DNA of 64,000 bases from Clostridium magnum DSM 2767 (GTDB lineage Bacteria; Bacillota; Clostridia; Clostridiales; Clostridiaceae): assembly GCF_001623875.1 (NCBI RefSeq), contig NZ_LWAE01000001.1, positions 558,001-622,000 of the forward strand. Reading direction: 5' to 3'. The stretch's first letter is position 1, and the number at the start of each line of letters is the position of its first letter. The notes below the pieces were generated by a model that worked only from the letters and a program-made list of their open reading frames with translations, searched no databases and had not been told where the DNA came from. Made by a program: the position numbers and the translations under genes. Shown here piece after piece: positions 17,547 to 29,543 of this stretch.

Positions 17547-17579
17547 AACCGTATATTTAGAAGGTATGGTTATTTTTTT
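17547..17579 (+). terminator. Terminator-like hairpin in the activase 5' leader
   Basis: AACCGTA (17547-17553) pairs with TATGGTT (17565-17571, one G-T pair) and is followed by a run of seven T (17573-17579), about 80 nt before the start codon. It may attenuate transcription into the 4.3 kb gene. I see no recognisable riboswitch here. Confidence 0.45.
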
Positions 17580-17657
17580 GACTATAAATTATATATTTAT
17601 TAGTAAACATAGATTTTTTATTAAATTTAGATAATTTATAAAAAGGTGATAAGAATT

Positions 17658-20600
17658 ATGAGAAAATTATTTCATATAGGACTTGATGTAGGTTCAACCA
17701 CGGTAAAAATTATTATTTCTGACAATAAGGACAGCGTAGTATACAGTAGATATCAGAGACATTTTTCAGATATAAGAAGTACTATAGTTAGTATTATAAA
17801 GGAGTCATATATAGATTTTAAAGAAGCAAACATAACAATAATGGTTACTGGTTCTGGTGGTCTATCTGTATCAAAATGGTTAAGTATACCTTTTATACAA
17901 GAGGTAATAGCCTGTACTAATACTATAGAAAGATTTGTTCCAAATACAGATGTAGCTATAGAACTTGGTGGTGAAGATGCTAAAATAACCTTTTTTGATG
18001 ATGGAATAGACCAAAGGATGAATGGTACTTGTGCTGGTGGTACAGGGGCATTTATAGACCAAATGGCATCACTTCTTAAGACGGATGCACAGGGATTAAA
18101 TGAACTTGCAAAGGGTTACAATGTCATTTATCCTATAGCTGCTAGATGTGGCGTTTTTGCTAAGACTGATGTACAACCGCTATTAAATGAAGGAGCGGCT
18201 AAAGAAGATGTTGCAGCTTCTATATTCCAAGCGGTAGTAAATCAAACTATAAGTGGACTTGCGTGCGGTAAATCCATAAAAGGTAATGTAGCATTTTTAG
18301 GAGGGCCTCTATACTTTTTATCTGAGCTTAGAAAAAGGTTTGTAGAAACCTTAGAGTTAAGTGAAAAAAAAGTTATATTTCCTAAAAATTCGCAGCTGTT
18401 TGTAGCCATGGGAGCAGCACTTGCTTCTAAAAAGGAATCTATTATTTCTTTTGATTCTTTAGTTAAAAGATTACACAAGCTAGAAAGAGTATCGACAGCT
18501 GATGAGGTTCAATCTTTAAGACCACTTTTTAAAGACGATATAGAGCTGGAGAAATTCAGAGAAAGACATAGTCAATATGTGGTCAAAAAGAAAGAACTAA
18601 ATGAATTTGAAGGAGCCTGTTACCTAGGGATAGATGCAGGGTCCACTACAACAAAAGCAGCAGTCACAGACGAGGATGGAAATTTGCTTTATTCTTTTTA
18701 TGGCAGCAATGAAGGAAGCCCTCTTAAATCTGTAATAAAAATATTAAAAGATTTATATAGAAAGTTACCTTCAAAAGCAAGAATAGTAAATTCTGCTGTT
18801 ACTGGATATGGTGAAGGACTTATAAAAGCTGCTCTTTTAGTAGATATAGGAGAAGTTGAAACAGTTGCTCATTATAAGGCAGCAGAATTCTTCCAGCCAG
18901 GAGTAGACTTTATTTTGGACATAGGTGGGCAGGATATGAAATGTCTAAAAATAAAGGATGGAGTAATTGATAGTATAATGCTGAATGAGGCATGTTCTTC
19001 TGGTTGTGGATCATTTATAGAAACCTTTGCTCATTCATTAAATATGGATGTAAAGAGTTTTGCAAAGGAGGCAATATATTCTGAAAAACCTGTAGATTTA
19101 GGGTCTAGGTGTACCGTATTTATGAATTCAAAAGTTAAGCAGGCACAGAAGGAAGGTTCTGCTGTAGGAGATATATCTGCAGGGCTTTCTTATTCAGTAA
19201 TAAAAAATGCTATTTTTAAAGTTATAAAAATAAGAAATCCTAAGGATTTAGGAAATAAGATAATTGTACAAGGTGGAACTTTTTATAATGATGCTGTTTT
19301 AAGAGCATTTGAGATTTTATCTGAAAGAGAAGTTATAAGGCCGGATATAGCTGGCATAATGGGAGCCTTTGGTGCAAGTCTACTTGCTAAAGAAAGATAT
19401 AAATTAGGATATCAAAGTACTTTATTAGGTATTGAGGACTTAGATAAGTTTACTAGTGAAATATATATGGGCCGTTGTAGCAAGTGTGCTAACAATTGTC
19501 TTCTAACAACAAATAGGTTTTCTGATGGAAGGGCTTTTGTTTCAGGAAATAGATGTGAAAAGGGTGCGGGGTTAGAACAGAAAAATAGTGATATACCTAA
19601 TCTTTATGACTATAAGTACAAAAGAATATTTCAATATGTTCCGCTAAGAGAGGAAGAGGCAAAAAGAGGGCAGATAGGAATACCAAGGGTTCTTAATATT
19701 TATGAGAATTATCCATTTTGGTTCACTTTTTTTACTAATTTGGGGTTTAGAGTAGAGTTATCACCAAGATCCTCTAAAAAAGTGTATGAACTTGGAATTG
19801 AGACCATACCATCTGAATCAGCATGTTATCCTGCAAAGATAGCTCATGGTCATATAATGAGCCTTGTAAATAGAGGTGTAAAGGCAATATTTTATCCATG
19901 TATACCTTATGAGCAGAAGGAATTAGAGGAAGCAGAGAACCATTATAATTGTCCTATGGTTACTTCTTATCCAGAGGTTATTAAGAATAACATGGATGTA
20001 TTAAGAGATGAAAACATTAAATTTATGAATCCTTTCCTACCTATAGATAATAAAAATAGGCTTATTAAAAGGCTCTGTGATGAACTCAAGGAATTTAATA
20101 TACCTAAGGGTGACATTAGTGAAGCTGTTGAAAAGGCATATAAAGAGGATGAAAAAGTCAAACAGGATATAAGGGCAAAAGGTGAAGAGGTATTAAAGTA
20201 TTTAAAGGAAACAGGTAAAAAGGGCATAGTACTTGCAGGAAGACCTTATCATATAGATCCGGAAATAAATCATGGCATACCTAATATAGTTACATCCTAT
20301 GGTATGGCTGTGCTTACAGAGGATTCTGTAGTTCATCTTGGAGAGGTGGAAAGGCCTCTAAAAGTAGTGGATCAATGGGTATATCATTCAAGATTATACG
20401 CTGCCGCAAGTTTTGTAGCTACTCAAAATAACTTAGAGCTTATACAGTTGAATTCTTTTGGATGTGGTTTAGATGCAGTAACTACAGATCAAGTTCAAGA
20501 AATATTGAATTCTTATGAGAAAATATATACAGTCCTAAAGATAGATGAAGGAAGTAATTTAGGTGCTATAAAAATTAGGATCAGATCCTTGAGAGCTGCT

Positions 20601-21950
20601 TTGGAGGAAAGAGAAAGTACTGGATTTATTGCACATAAAAACATTTTGCATGATGAGAAAGTTATTTTTACAAAGAGTATGAAAAAGAAGCATACTATTT
20701 TATGTCCTCAAATGTCTCCAATTCATTTTCAATTTCTACAAGAGGCATTTAGATCTACAGGATATAATTTAGAAGTGCTTCCATCAGTAGACAAAACAGC
20801 AGTAGATGAAGGCTTAAAGTATGTAAATAATGATGCCTGCTATCCATCTATAATTGTTGTAGGCCAATTGATTGAAGCGTTAAAATCTGGTAAATACGAT
20901 TTGAATAATACCTCTGTAATGATATCTCAAACTGGAGGAGGCTGCAGAGCTACAAATTATATAGGATTTTTAAGAAAAGCGCTAAAAGAAGCTGGTATGT
21001 CTAATGTACCGGTAATATCATTAAATGCAGCAGGTATGGAGAAAAATCCAGGATTTAAAATTACTCTTAGTCTTTTAAATAGGGCAATAATAGCTTTATT
21101 ATATGGGGATTTATTTATAAGAGTATTGTATAAAGTAAGGCCATATGAAAAGATTCCTGGATCTGCCAATATCCTATATGAGAAATGGATTGAAAAATGT
21201 AAAAAGAATGTGGAAAGCGGAAACCATAATGAGTTTAAGAAGAATATATATTCTATAGTAGAGGATTTTGATACTCTAGAAATAAATAATGTTAGCAAGC
21301 CTAAGGTTGGTATAGTGGGAGAAATTCTTGTGAAATTTCACCCTACGGCAAATAATAATATTGTAGATATAATAGAAAATGAAGGTGCCGAAGCTGTAGT
21401 TCCAGATTTAGTAGACTTTTTCTTATACTGTGCTTATGATGCTAAATTTAAGTATGAATATTTATCGGGAAATAAAAAGAATAAAGTTTCAAGGAATATA
21501 TTTATAAAAATTATAGAGTACTACAGAAGGCATATGAAAATAGCACTATCCAATAGTAGTAGATTCTCTCCACCTTTAAATATTGAAAAGTTAGCTCAAG
21601 GAGCATCACCAATAGTATCATTAGGAAATCAAACTGGAGAAGGTTGGTTTCTAACGGGAGAAATGGTAGAGCTTATAGAGAGTGGAGTGAAGAATATAAT
21701 ATGTATGCAGCCTTTTGCATGTTTGCCTAACCACGTTACAGGTAAAGGTATGATAAAAGAACTAAAAAGAAGATATCCAGGAAGCAATATAGCAGCTATA
21801 GACTATGACCCTGGAGCTAGTGAAGTTAATCAATTAAATAGAATAAAACTTATGCTGTCGGTTGCGTTTAAGGCTATGGAAAATGAAGCTTTAAGACTTG
21901 AAAGAGAAGCAAAGGCGGAACTTGCGGCAGAAGATGGATCAAATAAATAA
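17658..21950 (+). CDS. Giant acyl-CoA dehydratase activase-related protein
   Basis: A 1430-aa protein. Two BcrAD/BadFG-type ATPase domains of the ASKHA fold: residues ~5-260 with [11 protein letters not shown] and [11 protein letters not shown], and ~315-570 with [13 protein letters not shown] and [11 protein letters not shown]. The Cys in these loops and in AARCGVF / GSRCTVF are positioned like the [4Fe-4S] ligands of 2-hydroxyacyl-CoA dehydratase activators. A DUF2229 region (~650-870) and a C-terminal region similar to the dehydratase follow. Known activators use ATP to inject low-potential electrons. The role of these giant fusions is not established. ATG 17658 is preferred, with AAAAGGTGAT upstream. 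Confidence 0.9.
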   Translation: MRKLFHIGLDVGSTTVKIIISDNKDSVVYSRYQRHFSDIRSTIVSIIKESYIDFKEANITIMVTGSGGLSVSKWLSIPFIQEVIACTNTIERFVPNTDVAIELGGEDAKITFFDDGIDQRMNGTCAGGTGAFIDQMASLLKTDAQGLNELAKGYNVIYPIAARCGVFAKTDVQPLLNEGAAKEDVAASIFQAVVNQTISGLACGKSIKGNVAFLGGPLYFLSELRKRFVETLELSEKKVIFPKNSQLFVAMGAALASKKESIISFDSLVKRLHKLERVSTADEVQSLRPLFKDDIELEKFRERHSQYVVKKKELNEFEGACYLGIDAGSTTTKAAVTDEDGNLLYSFYGSNEGSPLKSVIKILKDLYRKLPSKARIVNSAVTGYGEGLIKAALLVDIGEVETVAHYKAAEFFQPGVDFILDIGGQDMKCLKIKDGVIDSIMLNEACSSGCGSFIETFAHSLNMDVKSFAKEAIYSEKPVDLGSRCTVFMNSKVKQAQKEGSAVGDISAGLSYSVIKNAIFKVIKIRNPKDLGNKIIVQGGTFYNDAVLRAFEILSEREVIRPDIAGIMGAFGASLLAKERYKLGYQSTLLGIEDLDKFTSEIYMGRCSKCANNCLLTTNRFSDGRAFVSGNRCEKGAGLEQKNSDIPNLYDYKYKRIFQYVPLREEEAKRGQIGIPRVLNIYENYPFWFTFFTNLGFRVELSPRSSKKVYELGIETIPSESACYPAKIAHGHIMSLVNRGVKAIFYPCIPYEQKELEEAENHYNCPMVTSYPEVIKNNMDVLRDENIKFMNPFLPIDNKNRLIKRLCDELKEFNIPKGDISEAVEKAYKEDEKVKQDIRAKGEEVLKYLKETGKKGIVLAGRPYHIDPEINHGIPNIVTSYGMAVLTEDSVVHLGEVERPLKVVDQWVYHSRLYAAASFVATQNNLELIQLNSFGCGLDAVTTDQVQEILNSYEKIYTVLKIDEGSNLGAIKIRIRSLRAALEERESTGFIAHKNILHDEKVIFTKSMKKKHTILCPQMSPIHFQFLQEAFRSTGYNLEVLPSVDKTAVDEGLKYVNNDACYPSIIVVGQLIEALKSGKYDLNNTSVMISQTGGGCRATNYIGFLRKALKEAGMSNVPVISLNAAGMEKNPGFKITLSLLNRAIIALLYGDLFIRVLYKVRPYEKIPGSANILYEKWIEKCKKNVESGNHNEFKKNIYSIVEDFDTLEINNVSKPKVGIVGEILVKFHPTANNNIVDIIENEGAEAVVPDLVDFFLYCAYDAKFKYEYLSGNKKNKVSRNIFIKIIEYYRRHMKIALSNSSRFSPPLNIEKLAQGASPIVSLGNQTGEGWFLTGEMVELIESGVKNIICMQPFACLPNHVTGKGMIKELKRRYPGSNIAAIDYDPGASEVNQLNRIKLMLSVAFKAMENEALRLEREAKAELAAEDGSNK

Positions 21951-21981
21951 TAGAGAATGGGGAAGCCCATTCTCTATTATT
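21946..21981. terminator. Shared bidirectional terminator overlapping both stop codons
   Basis: Sixteen-bp arms, AATAATAGAGAATGGG (21946-21961) and its complement (21966-21981), with loop GAAG. They run from the end of the activase gene to the last base of the convergent binding-protein gene. Confidence 0.85.
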
Positions 21982-23009
21982 TACTTAATATCCTTTATTG
22001 CTTTTTCACCAAAGGTATTATTTACGATCTTATCGAAGGCTGGTCTTTGAGGGATTAGTTCAGTTTTATAAGATTGGATTATATCCATAAGTCTACTTAG
22101 ATTTTCAGATTTTAATATAGGAGTTGGTGCAAAAGCGTCTATGCTCCTATAATTTTTTGTAACAGATACTAGAATACTTTCATCAATACCTGGGAAGAAA
22201 GATTTTATAGATTTTGCAACCTCTTCATCACTGTGCTTTTGAACCCATAGCTGTCCTTTATAAATAGCTCTTGTGAATTTCTCTATGATCTGTGGATTTT
22301 TATCCATATAGGATTTAGTTGAGAAGAAGCAGGTGTAAGGAATAACTCCAGCCTCTTCTCCTACAGAAGCTACCACGTAACCAGAATTATCTTTTTTTAA
22401 CATACTTGCATTAGGCTCAAATAGAGCTGCATACTCTCCAGTACCGCCTTTAAATGCACCAGTAGTAGCAGCAAAGGCAATATTAGTTATAACATTTAAG
22501 TCTTTTCCAGGTTGAAGCCCATGATTTTTAAGTACATATTCAAGAGCCATTTCAGGTACTCCACCAGGTCTTCCACCAATTAGGGTTTTACCTTTTAAGG
22601 ATTCCCATTTAAAGTTTTTTTCATCTTTTCTTGAAACAAGGAAAGAGCCATCTTTTTGGGTAAGTTGTGCAAAAAGAACAGGATAATCTTCTTTTTTCTG
22701 ATTATAGATATAGATTACTTGTTCAGGGCCACAAAAACCAATATCTACGCTGCCGCTTAATACTTGTTGCATGGTTTTATCTGCACCCTGTCCAGTGGTT
22801 AAATCTATGTTTATGCCTTCTTCTTTAAAGAATCCCTCGCTTATTGCAACATACATTGGAGCATAAAAAACAGAACGGGTAACTTCATTTAGTTTAACAG
22901 TTGTTAAATTTTCATTAGTAGTTTTAGTACCACCACATCCAGCAAACAGGGCAATAATAAATATGAAACATGAAACAAGAGAATAAATAGTTAGCTTACT
23001 TTTTTTCAT
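21981..23009 (-). CDS. ABC importer substrate-binding lipoprotein, SsuA/NMT1-like
   Basis: This 342-aa protein has a lipoprotein signal: basic start, hydrophobic stretch, then the lipobox LFAGC. The mature part is a periplasmic-binding-protein type 2 fold of the NMT1/THI5/SsuA class (EVTRSVFYAPMYVAISEGFF, GFCGPEQVIYIY, GGRPGGVPEMALEYVL). It is tethered outside the membrane and should feed the permease/ATPase pair at 15786-17347. The three genes share orientation but are split by the activase gene on the opposite strand. Ligand could be a sulfonate, a thiamine-precursor-like ring or another small compound. Confidence 0.88.
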   Translation of the reverse strand: MKKSKLTIYSLVSCFIFIIALFAGCGGTKTTNENLTTVKLNEVTRSVFYAPMYVAISEGFFKEEGINIDLTTGQGADKTMQQVLSGSVDIGFCGPEQVIYIYNQKKEDYPVLFAQLTQKDGSFLVSRKDEKNFKWESLKGKTLIGGRPGGVPEMALEYVLKNHGLQPGKDLNVITNIAFAATTGAFKGGTGEYAALFEPNASMLKKDNSGYVVASVGEEAGVIPYTCFFSTKSYMDKNPQIIEKFTRAIYKGQLWVQKHSDEEVAKSIKSFFPGIDESILVSVTKNYRSIDAFAPTPILKSENLSRLMDIIQSYKTELIPQRPAFDKIVNNTFGEKAIKDIK

Positions 23010-23225
23010 ATATATCCTCCAATAATATTTGTATACTAATTCATAATATGATAAAGGTAGGATTTATGTTAAATTTTTTATTAATGTAACTTCAAGGCAT
23101 TTTTGTAGTATTTCGTTACCTTATGAGTTTCTGTAAAGAAAAGTATAACAATTTGTTACATAACTGTAACATTCCAATGTTAAAGTTATAGCATAAAAAG
23201 GTAATGCAGGGGGGATACGGATTAT

Positions 23226-24920
23226 ATGTTAAGTAAATTAAAAAACTTTAGACTTAAAACTTTGATTATGTCTCTAACAATATCAGCAATTATAGCTACA
23301 CTAGTTATAGGATTTATAGGTTATTTCAATATGATGGCTTTAGATAAATGTATAAATGAAATGTATTCAGAACGTTTAATTCCAGTAGCTGATGTTGGAA
23401 ACATAAGAAGTAATTTTTATCAAATTAAAATTGAAGGTATTTTCACTAGCCTTACTCATTCAAATGATGGAGATGCAAAAACAAAAACTTATAAAGAGAA
23501 TATTGATAAATATTTGAAGGATTATGAAAAATCTACAATGGATGAACGTGAGGCAAAATATATAAATGACTTTAAGCTAACATATAATTCATTTCTAGAA
23601 TTAGTAGATAAGCTTAATAATAGCAGTTCTGCAGAAAATATCAAACAAATTGAACAATTGGAAACTGAAATAGAAAGTATTTTAAGTGATCTACAAAGTT
23701 ATGATGAAGAACTTGCAGCCACTCAAAAGAAAAATGCTTATGATGCTTATAGAGCTAATGTAAAACTAATGGGGATTATATACATATTGGCGGTAGGAAT
23801 ATTTACTATAATTTCATATATAATAATTTTGGTTGTAGATAAATCATCAAAAGAAATGATAACAAAATTAGAACGTGTTGCAGATGGAGATTTTACAATA
23901 AGCTTAGATAACAACAGCAAGAATGAATTTGGGCTAATGACTAGAGCACTTGATAAGACTAGATCCAATATATCTAATATGATTAAAAGTATAAAGAGTA
24001 CTGCAGATAATATAAATGTACAAGCAGAAACATTATCTTCAGTATCAGAGGAAATGACATCATCATCACAAAATGTTTCAGCAGCTATTTACGAGGTTTC
24101 AAAATCAAATGAAGCTCAATCATTAGATTTATATAGTATCAGTTCAGAATTAAATAAATTTGGTGAAGAAATTGAACGTATAGTAAGTGATATAAAAGAG
24201 ATTGATGATAATTCAAGAGATATAGATGCTATGGCTAAGGAAAGTGATGTAAAGCTAGGGAGTTTAGTTAGATCTGTAAATAACCTAAGTATTTCATTTG
24301 ATAATTTTACAGAAAAAATGAATGCATTAGGTATTAAGCTTGGAAAAATAAATGATATTACAAACTATATAAATAATATCTCAAGACAGACTAATCTTTT
24401 ACCTTTAAATGCAGCAATTGAGGCAGCAAGAGCTGGTGACCAAGGTAGGGGCTTTGCTGTTGTTGCAGAGGAAATAAGAAAGCTAGCAGAAGAGAGTAAG
24501 GAGTCGTCAGAGAATATAAGCAAGATAACTATAGATATAGTAAATGATACTACTGAAATAGTAGATTCAACTAATATGATGAATAATGAGCTAGTTGAAC
24601 AATCAGAAGTAATTCACATGGCATTAGGTTCATTCAAGAAAATTATTTCAGCTATAGAAATAGTAATTCCCAAAATTGATGAGGTAAATTTATCAGCTTT
24701 AGGTTTACATGAAGAAAAGAATAATATCATAGAAAAAGTGAGCTCTACTTCTGCAGTAGCGGAAGAAATTACTTCTTCTTCACAGGAGATAGCAGCATCA
24801 TCAGAAGAACTAAATAACTCCACTGATGAAGTATCTAAATCTGCATTAGCTTTAAATAGTGTTACAATAAAAATGATAGAAGAGGTAAATAAATTTAGGC
24901 TACAGGAAGTTTCAGTTTAG
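23226..24920 (+). CDS. Methyl-accepting chemotaxis protein
   Basis: A 564-aa receptor with TM1 at ~13-35, an extracellular four-helix-bundle domain (4HB_MCP type), TM2 at ~183-202, a HAMP linker, and a long coiled-coil signalling domain. The hairpin tip is [21 protein letters not shown]; the usual [16 protein letters not shown] is altered at two positions (Pro for Ala, Asp for Glu). It would signal to CheA/CheW at the cell pole. RBS GGGGGG precedes ATG 23226. It stands alone, so its ligand is unknown. Confidence 0.92.
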   Translation: MLSKLKNFRLKTLIMSLTISAIIATLVIGFIGYFNMMALDKCINEMYSERLIPVADVGNIRSNFYQIKIEGIFTSLTHSNDGDAKTKTYKENIDKYLKDYEKSTMDEREAKYINDFKLTYNSFLELVDKLNNSSSAENIKQIEQLETEIESILSDLQSYDEELAATQKKNAYDAYRANVKLMGIIYILAVGIFTIISYIIILVVDKSSKEMITKLERVADGDFTISLDNNSKNEFGLMTRALDKTRSNISNMIKSIKSTADNINVQAETLSSVSEEMTSSSQNVSAAIYEVSKSNEAQSLDLYSISSELNKFGEEIERIVSDIKEIDDNSRDIDAMAKESDVKLGSLVRSVNNLSISFDNFTEKMNALGIKLGKINDITNYINNISRQTNLLPLNAAIEAARAGDQGRGFAVVAEEIRKLAEESKESSENISKITIDIVNDTTEIVDSTNMMNNELVEQSEVIHMALGSFKKIISAIEIVIPKIDEVNLSALGLHEEKNNIIEKVSSTSAVAEEITSSSQEIAASSEELNNSTDEVSKSALALNSVTIKMIEEVNKFRLQEVSV

Positions 24921-24950
24921 ATAACTATGTATTTACTATTTATAAGGGTA

Positions 24951-24978
24951 TTGACAGTTTATGAATTAACGTTATAAT
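24951..24978 (+). promoter_or_regulatory. Promoter of the valS T-box leader
   Basis: TTGACA (24951-24956), 16-nt spacer, TATAAT (24973-24978): a near-consensus sigma-A promoter just upstream of the T-box RNA. Confidence 0.8.
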
Positions 24979-25004
24979 AATACTTAAAAGTCAAATATAT
25001 TAAA

Positions 25005-25245
25005 AATGACTGTGAAAAAGAGGAGTAGAAGTAAGAATAGTATTAAGAGAGGAAAGTTTATTAGCTGAGAGACTTTCTATACGAATCACTTTGAAGGTAG
25101 CTTTGGAGTTTCTTTACTGAATTTATAGTAGGTAAAGACGGTTTTCTTAACCGTTAATTGTATTAAGAGCCTGTAACTTTACAGGAAAAAAGGTGGTAAC
25201 GCGGGTCTTCGTCCTTTTATGGGATTGAAGGCTCTTTTTATTTTT
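25005..25245 (+). ncRNA. T-box riboswitch controlling valS
   Basis: The T-box core AGGTGGTAACGCGGGTC is at about 25191-25207, preceded by a stem CCTGTAA/TTACAGG. It is followed by the terminator GTCTTCGTCC ... GGGATTGAAGGC with a T-run to about 25240. GTA at 25097-25099, followed by a purine within the stem I region, is a suitable valine specifier. Uncharged tRNA-Val would stabilise the antiterminator and allow valS transcription. Ends are approximate. Confidence 0.9.
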
Positions 25246-25319
25246 ATTATGAATGCTAAATATGCTAATGAATATATAGTGGCAAGATACAAAAACATTT
25301 AATAACTTAAGGAGGAAGA

Positions 25320-27971
25320 ATGATGTCAGAAAAAAGAGAAATGGCTACAACTTACAATCCAAAAGAATTTGAAAAAAAACTTTATAAAAATTGGGAGGAG
25401 AAAGGATATTTTACTCCAGAAGTAGATGAGAATAAAAAGCCTTATACAATAGTATTACCTCCACCAAATATTACAGGAAAGCTTCATTTAGGTCACGCAC
25501 TAGATGATACTATCCAGGATATAATCATAAGAACAAAAAGAATGCAGGGTTACAGCACTTTATGGCTTCCAGGACAGGACCATGCAAGTATAGCTACAGA
25601 GGTTAAGGTTGAAAATGAACTTTTAAAGCAAGGTCTTAAGAAAAAAGAAATGGGAAGAGAAGCATTCCTAGAGAAGGTTTGGGAATGGGCTGATGAGTAT
25701 AGAGTAAGAATAATGGATCAGGTAAAACAATTAGGATGTTCTGTAGATTCTACAAGAGAATGTTTTACTATGGAAGAAAAGGCAAACAAAGCTGTTAGAG
25801 AATTCTTCGTTAGACTATATAATGATGGATTAATTTATCAAGGAAATAGAATAATAAACTGGTGTCCAAAATGTCAAACTGCTATATCTGATGCAGAAAT
25901 TGAATACAGTGAGCACGAAGGTCATTTCTGGCACATTAAATATCCAGTGGTAGGAAGTGACGAGTATTTAGAAATAGCTACTACAAGACCAGAAACAATG
26001 CTTGGAGATACTGCTGTTGCAGTTAACCCTAAGGATGAGAGATATGCTCATTTAGTAGGAAAAACTTTAATGCTTCCACTGGTTAACAGAGAAATTCCAA
26101 TAGTGGCAGATGATTATGTTGATTTAGAATTTGGTACAGGTGCAGTTAAAATAACACCAGCTCATGACCCAAATGATTACCAAGTAGGTAAGAGACATAA
26201 CTTGCCAGAACTTATAATAATGCACGAAAATGGAAATATTAATTTACCAGGAAGCAAATATGATGGGTTAGATAGATATGAAGCTAGAAAGCTTATAGTT
26301 GAAGATCTAAAAAATGAAGGCTTCTTAGTGAATGTAAAAGATCATTCTCACAATGTAGGAACTCATGATAGATGCAGCACTGTTATAGAGCCTATGGTTT
26401 CAAAGCAGTGGTTTGTAAAAATGGAGTCTTTGGCAAAACCAGCTCTAGAGGTTGTAAAAACTAAAAAGATTAAATTTGTACCTGAAAGATTTGAAAAAAC
26501 TTATTTCAACTGGATGGAAAATATTCAAGATTGGTGTATTTCAAGGCAGTTATGGTGGGGCCACAGAATTCCTGTTTGGTATTGTCAAGACTGTGGAGAA
26601 GTTATTGTAGCTTCAGATGAGCCAACAAAATGTACAAAATGTAATTCAGAAAAACTTCAGCAGGATAAGGATGTACTTGATACATGGTTTAGTTCTGGAT
26701 TATGGCCTTTCTCAACTCTTGGATGGCCAGAAAAGACACCAGACTTTAAATATTTTTATCCAAATAGCACGTTAGTTACTGGATACGATATAATATTCTT
26801 CTGGGTAGCGAGAATGATATTCTCAGGACTTTATTGTGCAGATGATATTCCATTTGAGAATATACTAATTCATGGTATAGTAAGAGATGCTAACGGAAAG
26901 AAGATGTCTAAGTCCTTAGGAAATGGTGTAGATCCACTTGAAGTAATAGAACAATATGGTGCTGATGCTTTAAGATTCACACTTATAACAGGAAATGCTC
27001 CAGGAAATGATATAAGATACTATCCAGAAAGAGTTGAAGCAGCTAGAAATTTTGCAAATAAGATATGGAATGCTTCAAGATTTGTTCTTATGAATATAGA
27101 CGAAGAGATAATGAACAAATATAAAGACTGTAAGAAATATACTGCTGCAGACAAATGGATATTATCTAGAATGAATACTTTAGTAAAAGAAGTAACAGAT
27201 AATATAGAAAAATTTGAATTAGGAATAGCATCACAGAAAGTTTATGACTTTATATGGGGTGAATTCTGTGACTGGTATATAGAACTTTTAAAACCAGTAA
27301 TGTATGGTGAAGATGAAGAGGCTAAAGGTGTTGCATTTAACGTATTAAACAAAGTGTTAACTACAAGTTTACAGTTATTACATCCAATTATGCCATTTAT
27401 AACAGAAGAGATATACACTCATCTTTACACTGGTTACGAATCAATAGTTATATCAAAATGGCCTGAATATGATGAAGCACTTAGGGATGAAAAAGCTGAA
27501 AAGGATATGGAATATATAATAGAAGCTATAAAATCCTTAAGAAATGTAAGAACTGAAATGAACGTACCACCATCAAGAAAAGCTAAGGTAATGGCTTATG
27601 TAACTGAAGAAGCTGCATTAGAAGCGTTTAAGAGCGGAGAAACTTATTTCCAAAAGCTTGCTTCTGCTAGTGATGTAGAATTCTTAAATACTAAGGATGA
27701 AGCTCCAGAAAATGTAGTTTCAGTAGTTACAAGAGGCGCAGAAATGTTTATGCCTTTACTTGATTTAGTAGATCTTGAAAAAGAGCTTGAAAGACTAAAT
27801 AAAGAAAAAGAAAAACTAGAAAAAGAAATAGACAGAGTAGAGAAGAAACTTGCTAACGAAAAATTTGTAGCAAAGGCACCGCAAGCAGTAGTTGATGAAG
27901 AAAAAGCTAAAGGTGACAAGTATAAGGAAATGCTAAAAGCTGTTATTGAAAGACTAGAAAGCTTAAAATAA
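25320..27971 (+). CDS. valS: Valyl-tRNA synthetase
   Basis: This class I synthetase of 883 aa has a HIGH-type motif in [14 protein letters not shown], the KMSKS loop [10 protein letters not shown], a CP1 editing domain ([16 protein letters not shown]) and the C-terminal coiled coil typical of ValRS ([19 protein letters not shown]). It attaches valine to tRNA-Val and hydrolyses mischarged threonine. AGGAGG precedes tandem ATGs at 25320 and 25323. The preceding T-box fits amino-acid-responsive control. A terminator separates it from folC. Confidence 0.97.
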   Translation: MMSEKREMATTYNPKEFEKKLYKNWEEKGYFTPEVDENKKPYTIVLPPPNITGKLHLGHALDDTIQDIIIRTKRMQGYSTLWLPGQDHASIATEVKVENELLKQGLKKKEMGREAFLEKVWEWADEYRVRIMDQVKQLGCSVDSTRECFTMEEKANKAVREFFVRLYNDGLIYQGNRIINWCPKCQTAISDAEIEYSEHEGHFWHIKYPVVGSDEYLEIATTRPETMLGDTAVAVNPKDERYAHLVGKTLMLPLVNREIPIVADDYVDLEFGTGAVKITPAHDPNDYQVGKRHNLPELIIMHENGNINLPGSKYDGLDRYEARKLIVEDLKNEGFLVNVKDHSHNVGTHDRCSTVIEPMVSKQWFVKMESLAKPALEVVKTKKIKFVPERFEKTYFNWMENIQDWCISRQLWWGHRIPVWYCQDCGEVIVASDEPTKCTKCNSEKLQQDKDVLDTWFSSGLWPFSTLGWPEKTPDFKYFYPNSTLVTGYDIIFFWVARMIFSGLYCADDIPFENILIHGIVRDANGKKMSKSLGNGVDPLEVIEQYGADALRFTLITGNAPGNDIRYYPERVEAARNFANKIWNASRFVLMNIDEEIMNKYKDCKKYTAADKWILSRMNTLVKEVTDNIEKFELGIASQKVYDFIWGEFCDWYIELLKPVMYGEDEEAKGVAFNVLNKVLTTSLQLLHPIMPFITEEIYTHLYTGYESIVISKWPEYDEALRDEKAEKDMEYIIEAIKSLRNVRTEMNVPPSRKAKVMAYVTEEAALEAFKSGETYFQKLASASDVEFLNTKDEAPENVVSVVTRGAEMFMPLLDLVDLEKELERLNKEKEKLEKEIDRVEKKLANEKFVAKAPQAVVDEEKAKGDKYKEMLKAVIERLESLK

Positions 27972-27979
27972 TAATATAA

Positions 27980-28019
27980 AGGAAGAACCTTCAGGAAGGT
28001 AAAACTGAAGGTTCTTCCT
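27980..28019 (+). terminator. Intrinsic terminator after valS
   Basis: AGGAAGAACCTTCA (27980-27993) pairs perfectly with TGAAGGTTCTTCCT (28006-28019). A short AT-rich tail follows. Confidence 0.75.
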
Positions 28020-28079
28020 ATTTGATTAAATAGTAAAATTTTGATAAAATAAAGGAAAAAACGTGGGGATGTGACATTT

Positions 28080-29414
28080 ATGAACTATGAAGAAACGATG
28101 AGCTATATAACCAATACAGCTAAGTTTGGAATTAATTTAGGATTAAGCAGAACAGAAAAAATATTAGAGCTCTTGGGAAATCCACATAAAAAAATTAAAT
28201 CCGTACATGTAGCAGGTACAAATGGAAAAGGCTCAACTACAGCAATGATTACAAAAATATTAGTGGATGCTGGATTTAAAGTGGGTATGTATACTTCGCC
28301 TTACCTCGAAGTATTTGAAGAAAGAATTCAGATAAATGGAGAAAATATTTCTAAGGATGATTTAAGCCAAGTAGTTACAGAAGTATCTAAGGCAGTAGAT
28401 AAAGTTATAGAGCTAGGATACGATGAACCAACGGAATTTGAAATAATTACATGTGCAATGTTTTATCATTTTGCTAAAGAGAAAGTTGATTTTGCAGTTG
28501 TAGAAGTAGGATTAGGGGGAACATTGGATTCTACAAATGTGATGCAGGCATTTTCAACAGAAGAAGCTGGCGGAGTGATGGCTAGTGTAATTGTTTCAAT
28601 AAGTCTTGATCATACACAAATTCTGGGAAATACTCTAGAAAAAATTGCTTGTGAAAAAGCTGGAGTAATAAAGAATGGTGTTCCTGTAATAATGTATCCG
28701 CAAGAAGAAGAGGCGGAGAAGGTTATAGAAAGGGTATGTAAAGAAAGAGGTTGCCAATTAATAAAAGTTTCTCACAGTTCAGGAGAGTACATAGAAGATA
28801 ATAAGATAGATAAAAACAGCTTAACATATACCCAAAGAGTTAGAATTAAAACAACTGAGAATATTTACGATGTTCAGTTAGCGCTATTAGGAAAACATCA
28901 GGTTTTAAACTGTGCTACGGCAATTCTTATTATAGAAGAACTTATAAAACAGGGAGTAAAGATAAAAAAGGAAAATATAATTAATGCATTAAAAGAAGTT
29001 AAGTGGATTGGAAGACTGGAAGTAATCAAAAATAAGCCTTTAGTAGTGATAGATGGGGCACACAACATTGATGGTATAACAAAGTTAAAGGAAAATGTAG
29101 AACAGTATTTCAATTATAATAAGATGGTTCTAATCCTTGGAATACTTGCTGATAAGGAAGTAGAAGAGATGGTAGCAACTATTGTTCCTTTGACAGAGAG
29201 GGTTATTGCAGTTACTCCTAACAGCTATAGAGCAGAAAGTGCTGAGGAGTTAAAAAATGTTATACAAAAATATAATGAAAAATGTGATGCTGTGGACAGC
29301 TATGAAGAGGCATATGAACTAGCTCGTTCCTACTGTCAAGAAGATGACATACTGCTTATTTCTGGCTCTCTATATATGATTGGAGATATGAGAAAAATTA
29401 TAAGAAGTATGTAG
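28080..29414 (+). CDS. folC: Folylpolyglutamate synthase / dihydrofolate synthase
   Basis: A 444-aa Mur-ligase-fold enzyme. P-loop VHVAGTNGKGSTTAM, the omega-like loop TSPYLEVFEERIQING, the DHTQILGNTLEKIACEKAGV motif and VIDGAHN all match FolC. It adds glutamate to folates (and possibly to dihydropteroate) with ATP. ATG 28080 gives the usual N-terminus MNYEE; the frame continues upstream to GTG 28071, which lies too near the GGGGATGTG RBS. It probably has its own promoter after the valS terminator. Confidence 0.95.
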   Translation: MNYEETMSYITNTAKFGINLGLSRTEKILELLGNPHKKIKSVHVAGTNGKGSTTAMITKILVDAGFKVGMYTSPYLEVFEERIQINGENISKDDLSQVVTEVSKAVDKVIELGYDEPTEFEIITCAMFYHFAKEKVDFAVVEVGLGGTLDSTNVMQAFSTEEAGGVMASVIVSISLDHTQILGNTLEKIACEKAGVIKNGVPVIMYPQEEEAEKVIERVCKERGCQLIKVSHSSGEYIEDNKIDKNSLTYTQRVRIKTTENIYDVQLALLGKHQVLNCATAILIIEELIKQGVKIKKENIINALKEVKWIGRLEVIKNKPLVVIDGAHNIDGITKLKENVEQYFNYNKMVLILGILADKEVEEMVATIVPLTERVIAVTPNSYRAESAEELKNVIQKYNEKCDAVDSYEEAYELARSYCQEDDILLISGSLYMIGDMRKIIRSM

Positions 29415-29448
29415 ATGGGTAACTACATACTTCAAATTAATAATATTA

Positions 29449-29492
29449 AACAAGTGAGGATATCTTTTGAAAAAGGTATCCTTATTTGTTTG
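29449..29492 (+). terminator. Terminator after folC
   Basis: AACAAGTGAGGATA (29449-29462) pairs with TATCCTTATTTGTT (29477-29490) with two mismatches. A T-containing tail follows. Confidence 0.65.
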
Positions 29493-29534
29493 ATATAAAT
29501 AAGTCAACTTTCGTCCGTGTTTATTTATATCAAA
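29489..29534. repeat. 14-bp-arm stem-loop related to the 1346-1443 element
   Basis: TTTGATATAAATAA (29489-29502) and TTATTTATATCAAA (29521-29534) flank an 18-base loop containing GTCAACTT and TCGTCCGTG. The words TTTGATATAAATAA and GTCAACTT also occur in the element near the nitroreductase gene, suggesting a dispersed small repeat. It could also end transcription of the TSCPD gene on the minus strand. Confidence 0.5.
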
Positions 29535-29543
29535 TTAAGATAA

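Noticed and set aside
17646..17657. GTG at 17646 as start of the activase
   Set aside because: It lies within the AAAAGGTGAT ribosome-binding sequence; ATG 17658 is correctly spaced.
23010..23225. Thiamine (TPP) riboswitch upstream of the NMT1/SsuA-like binding protein
   Set aside because: The ligand-binding core words of a TPP riboswitch (CTGAGA and ACCTGA types) are not seen on either strand here.
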